Part shown: positions 1-9,148 of the stretch, one piece after another
Layout of the letters: every line of letters starts with the position of its first letter
Position numbering within the stretch: position 1 is the first letter of the stretch
From: Brevibacterium renqingii
GTDB taxonomy: Bacteria > Actinomycetota > Actinomycetes > Actinomycetales > Brevibacteriaceae
Direction of reading: 5' to 3'
Assembly: GCF_017808105.1 (NCBI RefSeq)
Contig: NZ_JADBHF010000004.1
Location: 124,001 to 188,000 of the forward strand
Length of the DNA: 64,000 bases
Translations under genes and position numbers: made by a program
Notes under the pieces: generated by a model
The model's database searches: none
The model's input: only the letters and a program-made list of their open reading frames with translations
What the model was told of the DNA's origin: nothing

Positions 1-478
1 CGGAGGGCGATTCGGCCCCGGCCCGAACGGGGTGCGAGTGGCCACTGGCCCGGTCGAGCCCCGCGGCGACGGACGCGACATAGCCGCGGCGCAGGATGAG
101 ACGTTCGAGCTGGACCGCATCGGGGACCTCTTCGAACAGCAGTGCGTGGGCGAGCCTGCGGCCGGTCACGGCGCGGCGAACGAACACCTCGGCGACGGAC
201 TCCGCAATCGCGGCGGCGGTGCTCGCCTGCGCGACGGCAGTCTCGATCACGGCGAGCTCGTGTCCGGAGGCGCGGGCGAACACGGCTCGCAGGAGCTCAT
301 CGCGATTGGCGTAGTAGGTGTAGATGAGCCCGGTGCTGCATTCGGCTTCGCGGGCGACGGCGGCGACACTCGCGGCGGCGAACCCGCCTCGGGCGATGAC
401 ATGGCGCGCGGCACTTTCGATGCTCAACCGCCGCTGCTGGGCATTGGCCCGCGTGCGGGCGGTGGGCCTGTACGCCAT
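1..478 (-). CDS. TetR/AcrR-family transcriptional regulator (3' end outside window)
   Basis: The frame opens at an ATG (478-476) and runs without a stop off the left edge, giving the first 159 residues. Residues about 25-50 form a TetR helix-turn-helix: GFAAASVAAVAREAEC followed by STGLIYTYYANRDELL, the usual start of the second DNA-contact helix and the linker. The ligand-binding domain is only partly in view. It faces the acyl-CoA ligase at 572, and a perfect 14-bp palindrome lies between them, so it most likely represses itself and that ligase, probably in response to an acyl-CoA or acid. The ligand is inference. The gene is cut by the window edge, not visibly broken. Confidence 0.85.
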   Translation of the reverse strand, partial: MAYRPTARTRANAQQRRLSIESAARHVIARGGFAAASVAAVAREAECSTGLIYTYYANRDELLRAVFARASGHELAVIETAVAQASTAAAIAESVAEVFVRRAVTGRRLAHALLFEEVPDAVQLERLILRRGYVASVAAGLDRASGHSHPVRAGAESPS

Positions 479-520
479 AGCTCCCCCTCCTCGGCGTCGG
501 ATTTCACTTCCTTCAAGAAA

Positions 521-534
521 TGAATCATGATTCA
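521..534. promoter_or_regulatory. Perfect palindrome, candidate TetR operator
   Basis: TGAATCATGATTCA is its own reverse complement. It lies in the 93-bp gap between the divergent TetR gene (start 478) and the acyl-CoA ligase (start 572), where an operator controlling both promoters is expected. Confidence 0.6.
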
Positions 535-571
535 ATTGTACTGAGTATGACACTCGTCACAAGGAGAAGCA

Positions 572-2104
572 ATGAAGCTTGGCATGATGCTCGATACGAC
601 GGTTCTGCGCGACCCCGAGAAGGAGGCCCTCGTCTACGGGGACGAGCGCTTCACCTATGCGCAGCTGCGCAGCCGCGCGCTCAGGGCCGCCCGCGTGCTC
701 GAGGACAACGGCATCGGCGCGGGAGATGTCGTGGGCATCATGACCTTCAATGTCCCCGGTTTCGTCTTCGCAGCCTTCGGCGCGTGGTACCTCGGCGCCA
801 CTGTCGTGCCGGTCAACCACAAGATGCAGGCGCCGGAGGTCAGATACACGATCGAGCATTCCGGGGCCGGGCTCGGCATCGTCAGCGCCGAACTGGCCGA
901 GACCGCCCGGTCCGGGGCCCCGGACATCACCTGGCTCGAGACCGAATCGGATGCGCCCGACAGCTTCGACGCTCAGCTCGCAGCCGCCGAGGAGACCGTG
1001 CCCGGCGACTTCACCGATGAGCAGGTGGCGCAGATCCTCTACACCTCGGGCACGACGAGCGCGCCGAAGGGCTGCGTGCACACCCACCGCAGCATCGCGC
1101 AGGTCGCCACGCTCATCAATCTGAATATGGGCTATCGCAGCGACGACCGCTACCTCGTGTGCATGCCGATCTGGCATTCGGCGCCGTTGAACATCAGCCT
1201 CATGCCGACGCTTCAGACCGGCGGCACCGTCGTCCTGCAGCGGTCCTATCACCCGGTGGACTCGATGGCGATCATCGCCGAGGAGAAGATCACGACCTTC
1301 TTCGGCCCGACCGTGGCCTATGTCGCCCCGATCATGACCGCAAAGAAGCTCGGCATCGACTTCGCCGACTATGACTTCTCGACCATCCGCTATTGGAACT
1401 ACGGCGGTTCGCCCATCGACCGCTCGACGGCGGCGATGCTCATCGAGACCTACGGAACGGACCAGTTCTACAACCTCTTCGGCATGAGCGAGATGGGTCC
1501 GACCGGCTGCCTGCTGCGCCCCGAGGACCAGCTGCGCAAGGCGGGCTCGGTCGGGCGGACCGCGATGCTCGGCAATGCGATGCGCGTGGTCAAGGCCGAC
1601 GGCACCGAGGCGGGCCCCGGAGAGTCCGGTGAGATCTGGTTCTCCGGTGACACCCGCATGCGCGAATACCTGGGCAGCCCCGAAGCGACCGCTGCGGCGT
1701 TCGAAGGAGAGTGGTACCGGACCGGCGATATCGCGAAACTCGATGAGGACGGCTATCTGTTCATCGTCGATCGGTCCAAGGACGTCATCATCGTCGGCGG
1801 TGAGAACGTCTACTCCCTCGAGGTCGAAGAGGCCATCATCGCCCATGAGCGGGTGGCCGATGTGGCCGTGGTGGCGAAACCGGACCCCGAGTGGGGCGAG
1901 CAGGTCGTCGCATTCATCACGACCACCGACGGTTCGGAATTCGATGTCGAGGAGCTGCGGGACTATCTGGCCGACAAGCTCGCCCGCTACAAGCTTCCGC
2001 GCGAGGTCATCCTCACCGATGATCTGCCGCGCAACCCCTCGGGCAAGCTGCTCAAACACAAGCTGCGCGCCGAGGTCGCCGCGGGGACCCCCGCCGCGGG
2101 GTGA
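572..2104 (+). CDS. Class I adenylate-forming acyl-CoA synthetase (AMP-binding ligase)
   Basis: This 510-residue protein is a full-length ANL-family ligase that activates a carboxylic acid with ATP and joins it to CoA. The P-loop-like motif ILYTSGTTSAPKG is near residue 160. The acyl-binding region carries FGMSEMGPTG. The A8 hinge reads YRTGDIAKLDEDGYLFIVDR and is followed by KDVIIVGGENVYSLEVEE. The C-terminal PRNPSGKLLKHKLR holds the catalytic Lys of the adenylation half-reaction. The ATG start follows an AAGGAG ribosome site (561-566). Divergence from a TetR gene suggests substrate-induced expression. Medium- or long-chain fatty acid, aromatic acid or steroid-type substrates cannot be told apart from sequence alone. 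Confidence 0.9.
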   Translation: MKLGMMLDTTVLRDPEKEALVYGDERFTYAQLRSRALRAARVLEDNGIGAGDVVGIMTFNVPGFVFAAFGAWYLGATVVPVNHKMQAPEVRYTIEHSGAGLGIVSAELAETARSGAPDITWLETESDAPDSFDAQLAAAEETVPGDFTDEQVAQILYTSGTTSAPKGCVHTHRSIAQVATLINLNMGYRSDDRYLVCMPIWHSAPLNISLMPTLQTGGTVVLQRSYHPVDSMAIIAEEKITTFFGPTVAYVAPIMTAKKLGIDFADYDFSTIRYWNYGGSPIDRSTAAMLIETYGTDQFYNLFGMSEMGPTGCLLRPEDQLRKAGSVGRTAMLGNAMRVVKADGTEAGPGESGEIWFSGDTRMREYLGSPEATAAAFEGEWYRTGDIAKLDEDGYLFIVDRSKDVIIVGGENVYSLEVEEAIIAHERVADVAVVAKPDPEWGEQVVAFITTTDGSEFDVEELRDYLADKLARYKLPREVILTDDLPRNPSGKLLKHKLRAEVAAGTPAAG

Positions 2105-2182
2105 GCGTCTCGCGGCGAGGCGCTCCGCCGGTGAGGCGCCGCGTCGCGGCGAGCATCGCCGCAGGGTGAGCGTCTCGCGGCG
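2099..2182. repeat. 19-bp direct repeat between convergent genes
   Basis: GGGTGAGCGTCTCGCGGCG occurs at 2099-2117 and again at 2164-2182. The first copy covers the ligase stop codon and the second abuts the LysR stop codon. The 79-bp convergent gap is otherwise GC-rich and self-complementary (CGCGGCGAGGCGC), so it probably acts as a two-way transcription stop. Confidence 0.5.
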
Positions 2183-2183
2183 C

Positions 2184-3086
2184 TCAGCCCGGCTCGGCGG
2201 CCCCTTCCGGTCGTCGGGTGCGCAGTTCGGGGCTGTGGCGCTGAAGGACGGAAGCGACTGCTGCGGCCGCACGAGTGCTCGGGTTCCTCGTCACGACGAC
2301 GAAGGTCAGGTCCGGCAGCCCGGGCAGCCGCGGCTCGTCCATGACGACCGCCCCCTCCGGAATGAGCGACTTCGCGAACGGCATGATGCCCAGGCCGCCG
2401 AGCACTGCCGCCCGGAGTCCCGCCAAACTGGTCGATGTCGCGGCCGTCGCAAACCGGTGACCATGTCGCTCCAGCACATCCAAGGCGATCTCCCTGGTCA
2501 CGCTGGGACGGGGGTAGAGCACGAGCGGGATAGGCTCCTCTTCCTCGAGGCCGAACCCGGGCCGAGCCACCCAGGCCAGAGCATCGGTGAAGAGCTCACT
2601 GGAGGCGAACGACACGGAGTCGACGCTCGCCGGCGGGCGCATGGCGAGGATGATGTCAAGCTCCCCGGCGCGCAGCTGCCTATGCAGCGTGGCGCTGAGC
2701 TCGACTGACAGGACGACTTCGAGATTCGGAAGCTCGCTGCGCAGCCGCTCGAGGAAGTCGGGCAGGTGGGTGAAGGCGAAATCCTCGGAGACGCCGAAGC
2801 GGACCCGTTCGCGCTGCGGGAGGTCTCGGGCGCTGAGGATCGCTTCGTCCATCGTGGCGGTGATCCGCTGCGCGTAGCTGAGCAGGCGCTCCCCCGCCGG
2901 AGTCAGCTCCACGCTGTGGGTGTCGCGGCTGAGGAGGGGCATGTCCACCGTGGCCTCCAGCTGGCGGATCTGACTGCTCACCGCGGACTGGCTCATGCCG
3001 AGCCGCCGCGCAGCGCGGGTGAAACTCTCCTCGGAACTCACCGCGATGAAGGTCCGCAGATGTCGCTGGCTCAGCTCGGTTGACAT
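2184..3086 (-). CDS. LysR-family transcriptional regulator
   Basis: The 300-residue protein has the N-terminal LysR winged helix (LRTFIAVSSEESFTRAARRL, then GMSQSAVSSQIRQLE) and a periplasmic-binding-like effector domain from about residue 90. The frame extends upstream to 3137, but ATG 3086 places the helix-turn-helix at the usual distance from the N-terminus and leaves room for the promoter region. It is divergent from the transporter at 3163, with an ATC-N9-GAT box between them, so it probably controls that transporter and itself. The effector is unknown. No strong ribosome site precedes the start. Confidence 0.88.
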   Translation of the reverse strand: MSTELSQRHLRTFIAVSSEESFTRAARRLGMSQSAVSSQIRQLEATVDMPLLSRDTHSVELTPAGERLLSYAQRITATMDEAILSARDLPQRERVRFGVSEDFAFTHLPDFLERLRSELPNLEVVLSVELSATLHRQLRAGELDIILAMRPPASVDSVSFASSELFTDALAWVARPGFGLEEEEPIPLVLYPRPSVTREIALDVLERHGHRFATAATSTSLAGLRAAVLGGLGIMPFAKSLIPEGAVVMDEPRLPGLPDLTFVVVTRNPSTRAAAAVASVLQRHSPELRTRRPEGAAEPG

Positions 3087-3088
3087 GC

Positions 3089-3107
3089 TTATCAAATTAT
3101 CCGATAA
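3089..3107. promoter_or_regulatory. LysR-type operator (ATC-N9-GAT)
   Basis: TTATC and GATAA are 5-bp inverted arms around a 9-base spacer, giving the ATC-N9-GAT form of the LysR T-N11-A box. It lies just upstream of the lysR start and 56 bp before the transporter start. Confidence 0.55.
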
Positions 3108-3162
3108 CAGTGTCCAGCTCAATGACGATATCAGCATGCCGGTTCGATGCGACGGTGGTCAT

Positions 3163-4248
3163 ATGAGTATCTTCCGCCGCATCGATCCGTTCCTCGCCGC
3201 CCTGCTGCTCATCCCGGTGGCGGCGACGCTGTTCCCTGTTCGCGATGGCGCCGCCGAGGCCCTCGACACTCTGACCATCGCTGCGATCTGCCTGCTCTTC
3301 TTCCTCCACGGTGCGAAGCTCGCTCCGGCTCAGACGCTCGCGGGCTTCCGGCGGTGGCCGTTCCAGATCCTCGTCCTCGTCGGCACATTCGTGATCTTCC
3401 CCGCCATCGGTCTGCTCATCACGCTTCTGCCGACGGCCGTCATCAGCCCGGTGATCGCCACCGGATTCCTGTTCCTCTGCCTGCTGCCATCGACCGTCCA
3501 GTCCTCCATCGCGTTCACCTCGGTCGCGCGCGGCAATGTGGCACTGGCCGTGAGCTCGGCATCCGTGTCGAACGTCCTCGGAGTGGTCTTCACCCCCATG
3601 CTCGCCGCCGCACTGCTGGGCTCCCACGTCGAGGTGACCCCACAGTCGATCCTCGAGATCATCGGCGAGCTGGTCGTGCCCTTCATCGCTGGTCAGCTCC
3701 TGCACCGGTACATCGGCTCCTGGCTTGCCGAGCACCGCATCCTCGTCTCCATCGTCGATCAGGGCTCGGTCCTGCTCGTCGTCTACGCCGCGTTCAGCAC
3801 CGGCGTCACCCAGGGGCTGTGGACGATCGTTCCGCCGGTCGATCTGCTCAAGGTCATCGCCCTGTCCTCGGTCCTGCTCGCGCTCGTGCTCGGCCTCTTC
3901 ATCGGCCTTGGGCGGGTCTTCAGATTCGATCGCGCCGACCGCATCGTCCTGCTGTTCTGCGGTTCGAAGAAGAGTCAGGTCAGCGGCCTGCCGATGGCAT
4001 TCCTCCTCTTCCCCGCAGAGGATGTCGGCGTCTACGTTCTGCCGCTGATGATCTTCCACATCATCCAGCTCCTCGTCTGCGCCGTCATCGCGAAGCGCTA
4101 CGCACGCCAGGCGGCCGAGGAGGAGGACCGGTTCGACGCGGCCGGGGAAGAGGATCGGTTCGACGCGGCCGGGAGAGAACCCGGCGTCGACGATTCCCAC
4201 GCCGCTGCAGCCGTCGCCGAGCGTGAGGACACGGACGCGAAATCCTGA
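3163..4248 (+). CDS. Bile acid:sodium symporter (SBF)-like membrane transporter
   Basis: This 361-residue protein has about ten hydrophobic helices and fits the SBF-like/YfeH branch (Pfam SBF_like). Typical sequence includes CLLPSTVQSSIAFTSVARGN in the crossover region and LLFCGSKKSQVSGLPMA late in the protein, where the family keeps polar, substrate-contacting residues. An upstream in-frame ATG (3136) exists, but ATG 3163 has GGTGG before it and starts just ahead of helix one. The C-terminal tail is charged and contains a perfect tandem of EEDRFDAAG, a 27-bp duplication near 4114-4167. The substrate, probably an organic anion, is not known. It is likely controlled by the divergent LysR protein. 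Confidence 0.82.
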   Translation: MSIFRRIDPFLAALLLIPVAATLFPVRDGAAEALDTLTIAAICLLFFLHGAKLAPAQTLAGFRRWPFQILVLVGTFVIFPAIGLLITLLPTAVISPVIATGFLFLCLLPSTVQSSIAFTSVARGNVALAVSSASVSNVLGVVFTPMLAAALLGSHVEVTPQSILEIIGELVVPFIAGQLLHRYIGSWLAEHRILVSIVDQGSVLLVVYAAFSTGVTQGLWTIVPPVDLLKVIALSSVLLALVLGLFIGLGRVFRFDRADRIVLLFCGSKKSQVSGLPMAFLLFPAEDVGVYVLPLMIFHIIQLLVCAVIAKRYARQAAEEEDRFDAAGEEDRFDAAGREPGVDDSHAAAAVAEREDTDAKS

Positions 4249-4280
4249 GCCCCGCCTCGGCGAGTCGGTGAGCCGACCGA

Positions 4281-5702
4281 TCACACGGCTTCGAGCGCTT
4301 CGACCGGACTGATCGACGTCGCCGCACGGGCGGGTTCGCGGCTGGCGGCCACCACGGCCACCAAGGTGCCGCCGACGACGGCGGCGATGACCCACCAGGG
4401 GACGCTGGGGGCGAAGAGTCCGGTCAGCGGCGACAGCAGGGTCAGCGCCCCGATCCAGCCGTAGGCCACGCCCAGCGGCACGGCGACGAGGCACGCGGTC
4501 AGACTCAGCTGCAGGCCCTCGGCGACGATCATGCGCCGGACTCGCTTCGGGGTCTGGCCGAGGGCCATGAGCAGTCCGATCTCCTGAGTGCGCTGTCGCA
4601 CCGAGAGCATGAGGGCGTTCGCGACGCCGATGACGGCGATGATGACGGAGAAGAGGATCATGCCGAGGAAGAAGAGCATCGTCTTGTCGACGACCGTCGC
4701 CAATGCGTCCTCGAAGCCGTTCCAGCCCTCCTCGCCGAGCGAGCGGGCGTAGGCGAGTAGCTGGTCGCGGAAGGTGGTCATGGCCGTGGCGAACATGACG
4801 ATGAGGGTGATGCCGATGACGAGGCCGATGACCGTGCGGGCATTGCGCGTGGGGTGGCGGGCGATCGTCGAGGCGGCCAGGCGAGCGACCGCAGTGCGAC
4901 CGAGCAGCCATCCGACGACCGCCTGCAGCGGCGGCAGGATCCAGGGATTGCCGACGATGATGCCGAGGAAGGTCAGCGCCGCCCCGAGCGCAACGAGGAA
5001 GACGCCGACGATGCTCAACCGGTTCTCACTGGCCCCGATGACGGCGCTGACGAGGAAGGTGAGCCCGGTCGACAGCAGGATGAGAGCCGCCGTCAGCGCC
5101 CCCATCGAGGCGCGCGCATCCTCGGGGCGCCGTTCGACGGCCTGCGAGGTGGCCTCGATCGGGGAGATACCGGTGATGCGCTGGGCGCCCAGATACGCCG
5201 ACAGCCAGGTCACGACGATGGTGGCGGCTGCGGGGACGGCCATCATCGGGTCGAACAGTCCGACCTCCTCGGTGATCCGCCCGCCGAGGTAGTGCAGCGT
5301 CGCCCACGCCAGCGCGGTCGAGGCGAGGAATGCCAGGACGGCGCTGGGGACGGAGATCAGCAGCCCCTCCACCGAGGCGGCCCGACGCAGCCGTGCCGAC
5401 GAGGCACCGATGAGCCGGAGCAGGGCCAGCTGACGGCTGCGACCGGCGATGATGATCGAGAAAGTATTGGCGATGACGATCGCCGAGACGAAGAGCGCGA
5501 TGAGGAAGAAGGCGAATCCGACGGTGGTCAGCAGCTTCTGTGCGGTGTCCGACTCCGCGACGATCTTGGCCGAGGACAGCCAGGCGGTCAGTATCGTGAT
5601 GCCCTGAATGATGGCGGTGCCGAAGAGAGCGGCGATGAAGACGACCAGGAAGCTGGGGAAGAACTGGCGCGGATTGGCCAGGATCTCTCGCATCGGATTC
5701 AT
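4281..5702 (-). CDS. FtsX/MacB-type ABC transporter permease
   Basis: The 473-residue integral membrane protein contains two FtsX-like domains, roughly residues 60-175 and 340-465, each with three helices, joined by extra helices in the middle. The domain cores read FLIALFVSAIVIANTFSIII and ILFSVIIAVIGVANALMLSV. Short loops with no large extracellular domain point to the two-module permeases common in Actinobacteria rather than MacB itself. Its ATG overlaps the stop of the ATPase gene by 4 bp (ATGA), so the two are translationally coupled. The exported substrate (lipid, peptide or drug) cannot be read from sequence. Confidence 0.88.
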   Translation of the reverse strand: MNPMREILANPRQFFPSFLVVFIAALFGTAIIQGITILTAWLSSAKIVAESDTAQKLLTTVGFAFFLIALFVSAIVIANTFSIIIAGRSRQLALLRLIGASSARLRRAASVEGLLISVPSAVLAFLASTALAWATLHYLGGRITEEVGLFDPMMAVPAAATIVVTWLSAYLGAQRITGISPIEATSQAVERRPEDARASMGALTAALILLSTGLTFLVSAVIGASENRLSIVGVFLVALGAALTFLGIIVGNPWILPPLQAVVGWLLGRTAVARLAASTIARHPTRNARTVIGLVIGITLIVMFATAMTTFRDQLLAYARSLGEEGWNGFEDALATVVDKTMLFFLGMILFSVIIAVIGVANALMLSVRQRTQEIGLLMALGQTPKRVRRMIVAEGLQLSLTACLVAVPLGVAYGWIGALTLLSPLTGLFAPSVPWWVIAAVVGGTLVAVVAASREPARAATSISPVEALEAV

Positions 5703-6475
5703 CGGCGACTCCCGCTCTCGGCGCGCTCGTCGAGGTCGAGCATCGTCTGTGCGATCGCCTCGGCGCTGATCGCTTCGTTCATCTCGGTGACGGGAGTGCC
5801 GTCGGCGATGAAGACGACACGGTCGGCGTGGGCGGCGACGAGCGGATCGTGGGTGACCAGGACGATCGACTGCCCGAGGTCGCGCACGGCCTCGGACATG
5901 ATCGCCATGACCTCGCGACCCGATCGGGCATCGAGGTTGCCGGTCGGTTCGTCGGCGAAGAGGATGTCGGGCCTGGTCGCCAGTGCCCGGGCGATCGCGG
6001 TGCGCTGCTGCTGACCGCCCGAGAGCTCACCCGGCCGGTGCTTCAGGCGCGTTTCGAGACCCAACCGGGAGACGATGGTCGAGATCCAGGCCCGCTCCTC
6101 GGCATTGGGTCGCCGGTCGTCGAGTTCGAACGGCAGCCGGATGTTCTCCTTGACCGTGAGCGTGGGCACGAGGTTGAACGCCTGGAAGACGAACCCGATC
6201 CTCCGCCTGCGCAGGGCCGAGAGCTCCTCCTCGCGCAGACCCGTGATCTCCTTCTCGCCGAGATGGACTGTGCCCGAGGTGGGACGGTCGAGTCCGGCGA
6301 GGATGTGCATGAGGGTGGACTTGCCCGAACCCGAGGGCCCCATCACGGCGGTGAGCCGGGCCGGGGCGATGTCGAGAGTGACACGGTTGAGAGCGGTCAC
6401 TGCCGCCCCGTCGGGGTCGAAGATCTTCGAGACGTTGCGAAGTCGGGCGATGGGCATCGGCGAGACAGTCGTCAT
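5699..6475 (-). CDS. ABC transporter ATP-binding protein (MacB/LolD type)
   Basis: A 258-residue ATPase with Walker A GPSGSGKST, Q-loop FVFQAFNL, signature LSGGQQQR, Walker B ILFADEP and the H-loop VTHD. The ADEPTGNLD sequence is characteristic of the LolD/MacB/FtsE branch that pairs with FtsX-type permeases, which is the next gene. A C-terminal extension of about 30 residues is acidic. The ATG follows GAGGA at good distance, and a TAGTCT -10-like hexamer lies about 33 bp upstream, so this transcript has a short normal leader. Confidence 0.92.
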   Translation of the reverse strand: MTTVSPMPIARLRNVSKIFDPDGAAVTALNRVTLDIAPARLTAVMGPSGSGKSTLMHILAGLDRPTSGTVHLGEKEITGLREEELSALRRRRIGFVFQAFNLVPTLTVKENIRLPFELDDRRPNAEERAWISTIVSRLGLETRLKHRPGELSGGQQQRTAIARALATRPDILFADEPTGNLDARSGREVMAIMSEAVRDLGQSIVLVTHDPLVAAHADRVVFIADGTPVTEMNEAISAEAIAQTMLDLDERAESGSRR

Positions 6476-6587
6476 GGGTCCTCAACGGTTGCTGCAATCG
6501 GTCTTGTCCAGACTAACGAGGATCCGCGGTCAGGAACATGAGAGCTGACTGGCCAGTAGTTGTGAGCAGGCTGTGCCGAGGGCATCC

Positions 6588-6660
6588 GCCGAGAGCTCGC
6601 TCTGCGACAGACAGCTCGACGAGGAACCAGAGCCATCTGTCGTAGAGCGAGCTCTCGGCG
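6588..6660 (-). repeat. Interspersed palindromic repeat, family 1, copy 1
   Basis: A 73-bp imperfect palindrome with near-perfect outer arms: GAGAGCTCGCTCTGCGACAG at 6591-6610 pairs with the complementary arm ending at 6658, with one mismatch. Its reverse complement aligns along its length with the copies at 13417 and 14864, sharing GAGCTCG, TCTxCGACAGA and GTTCC blocks. Confidence 0.75.
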
Positions 6661-6683
6661 AACCAGTGGTGCGTGTGAATACA

Positions 6684-6718
6684 CCAGTGGCCCGGAACAA
6701 GCTGTTCCGGGCCACTGG
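6684..6718 (-). terminator. Hairpin terminator after groEL
   Basis: A 16-bp perfect stem (6684-6699 with 6703-6718) and a 3-base loop sits 38 bp past the groEL stop codon. There is no clear U-tract, as is common in high-GC Actinobacteria. Confidence 0.7.
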
Positions 6719-6755
6719 GGTGTCTCTCAGAGGCGACTCAGGCCGAGCGGAGTGC

Positions 6756-8375
<1,620 letters not shown>

Positions 8376-8384
8376 TCAGAGGAT

Positions 8385-8678
8385 TCAGCCGATGACGGCG
8401 AGCACGTCGCGAGCCGAGAGCACGAGGAACTCTTCGCCTGCGTACTTGACTTCGGTGCCTCCGTACTTGGAGTAGATGACCTTGTCGCCGATGGCGACGT
8501 CGACCGGCACGCGGTTTCCGTTGTCAGCGACACGGCCGGGGCCCACTGCGACAACTTCGCCTTCCTGAGGCTTTTCCTTGGCGGTTTCGGGAATGACCAG
8601 ACCACTGGCGGTAGTCTGCTCTGCTTCGACCTGACGGATGACAATCCGATCTTCGAGTGGCTTGATGGAGACCGACAT
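8385..8678 (-). CDS. groS: 10-kDa co-chaperonin GroES
   Basis: A 97-residue protein that caps the GroEL ring. It begins [16 protein letters not shown], carries the mobile loop [20 protein letters not shown] that binds GroEL, and ends [14 protein letters not shown]. The frame continues upstream to 8798, but ATG 8678 matches the family start exactly and follows GGGAGAGGG. It is the first gene of the groES-groEL operon, about 130 bp downstream of the CIRCE-flanked promoter. Confidence 0.97.
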   Translation of the reverse strand: MSVSIKPLEDRIVIRQVEAEQTTASGLVIPETAKEKPQEGEVVAVGPGRVADNGNRVPVDVAIGDKVIYSKYGGTEVKYAGEEFLVLSARDVLAVIG

Positions 8679-8787
8679 ATCGGGCCCTCTCCCTTCGCTG
8701 GGTTCATTCTTCGTTGAGTCAGACGGCGGCTGCTGCCATGAACCTCTCGTCGTCGCGGGTGCCGAGCGATTCGACCGTCCTGTGAAA

Positions 8788-8814
8788 CTGGCACTCATTG
8801 AGCGTCAGTGCTAA
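8788..8814 (-). promoter_or_regulatory. CIRCE operator, downstream copy
   Basis: On the + strand, CTGGCACTC-N9-CAGTGCTAA matches the HrcA operator TTAGCACTC-N9-GAGTGCTAA at most positions. It lies just past the predicted groES transcription start. Confidence 0.85.
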
Positions 8815-8818
8815 TTCG

Positions 8819-8847
8819 ACTTTAGAACGCTCTTAGCACTCGGTCAA
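8819..8847 (-). promoter_or_regulatory. groES-groEL promoter
   Basis: Reading the minus strand: -35 TTGACC (8847-8842), a 17-bp spacer, then -10 TAAAGT (8824-8819). The -35 box lies inside the upstream CIRCE spacer, so HrcA binding would block it. Confidence 0.75.
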
Positions 8848-8859
8848 CTTGAGTGCCAG
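8833..8859 (-). promoter_or_regulatory. CIRCE operator, upstream copy
   Basis: TTAGCACTC (8833-8841), nine bases, GAGTGCCAG (8851-8859): one perfect and one near-perfect arm of the HrcA operator. It overlaps the -35 box of groES. Confidence 0.88.
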
Positions 8860-8962
8860 CAATTCGTCATGCTCTGGGCGAAAGCTCAGATCGGCGGCTG
8901 TCGGCACCCGCGGACTCCGCCCGACGGAGCCGACGCCGGCGCCCGCGCCGGCACCGGCGCAC

Positions 8963-9071
8963 GCAGACCTCACCTGACGGAACCGATGCCTGGACGCAGA
9001 GAAGCGCCAGCCCCGCGTATGCGGACCTCACCCACCGAGCCGATATCTGGACGCAGAGAAGCGCCGGCCCC
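8963..9071. repeat. Two direct repeats of about 51 bp ending in half a terminator
   Basis: Copies at 8963-9014 and 9021-9071 (period 58) share GACCTCACC, CCGAT, CTGGACGCAGAGAAGCGCC and GCCCC. The second copy ends with the left arm of the rpf terminator hairpin, so the first looks like a duplicated, now unpaired, terminator arm. Confidence 0.6.
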
Positions 9072-9099
9072 GGGATCACTCCCGGGACCGGCGCTTCTC
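9056..9099 (-). terminator. Terminator of the Rpf-like gene
   Basis: A 19-bp stem with one mismatch (9056-9074 with 9081-9099) and loop ATCACT, beginning 50 bp past the stop codon at 9149. Confidence 0.8.
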
Positions 9100-9148
9100 A
9101 CTGACCGGCTCAGCTCATGTGTCGATTGCGGTCAGGACTGGTCGGCGA

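Noticed and set aside
557-2272. Long open frame antisense to the acyl-CoA ligase
   Set aside because: High-GC codon bias opens the complementary frame. Its translation is low-complexity Arg/Asp/Gly with no domain, and the + strand encodes a complete ligase.
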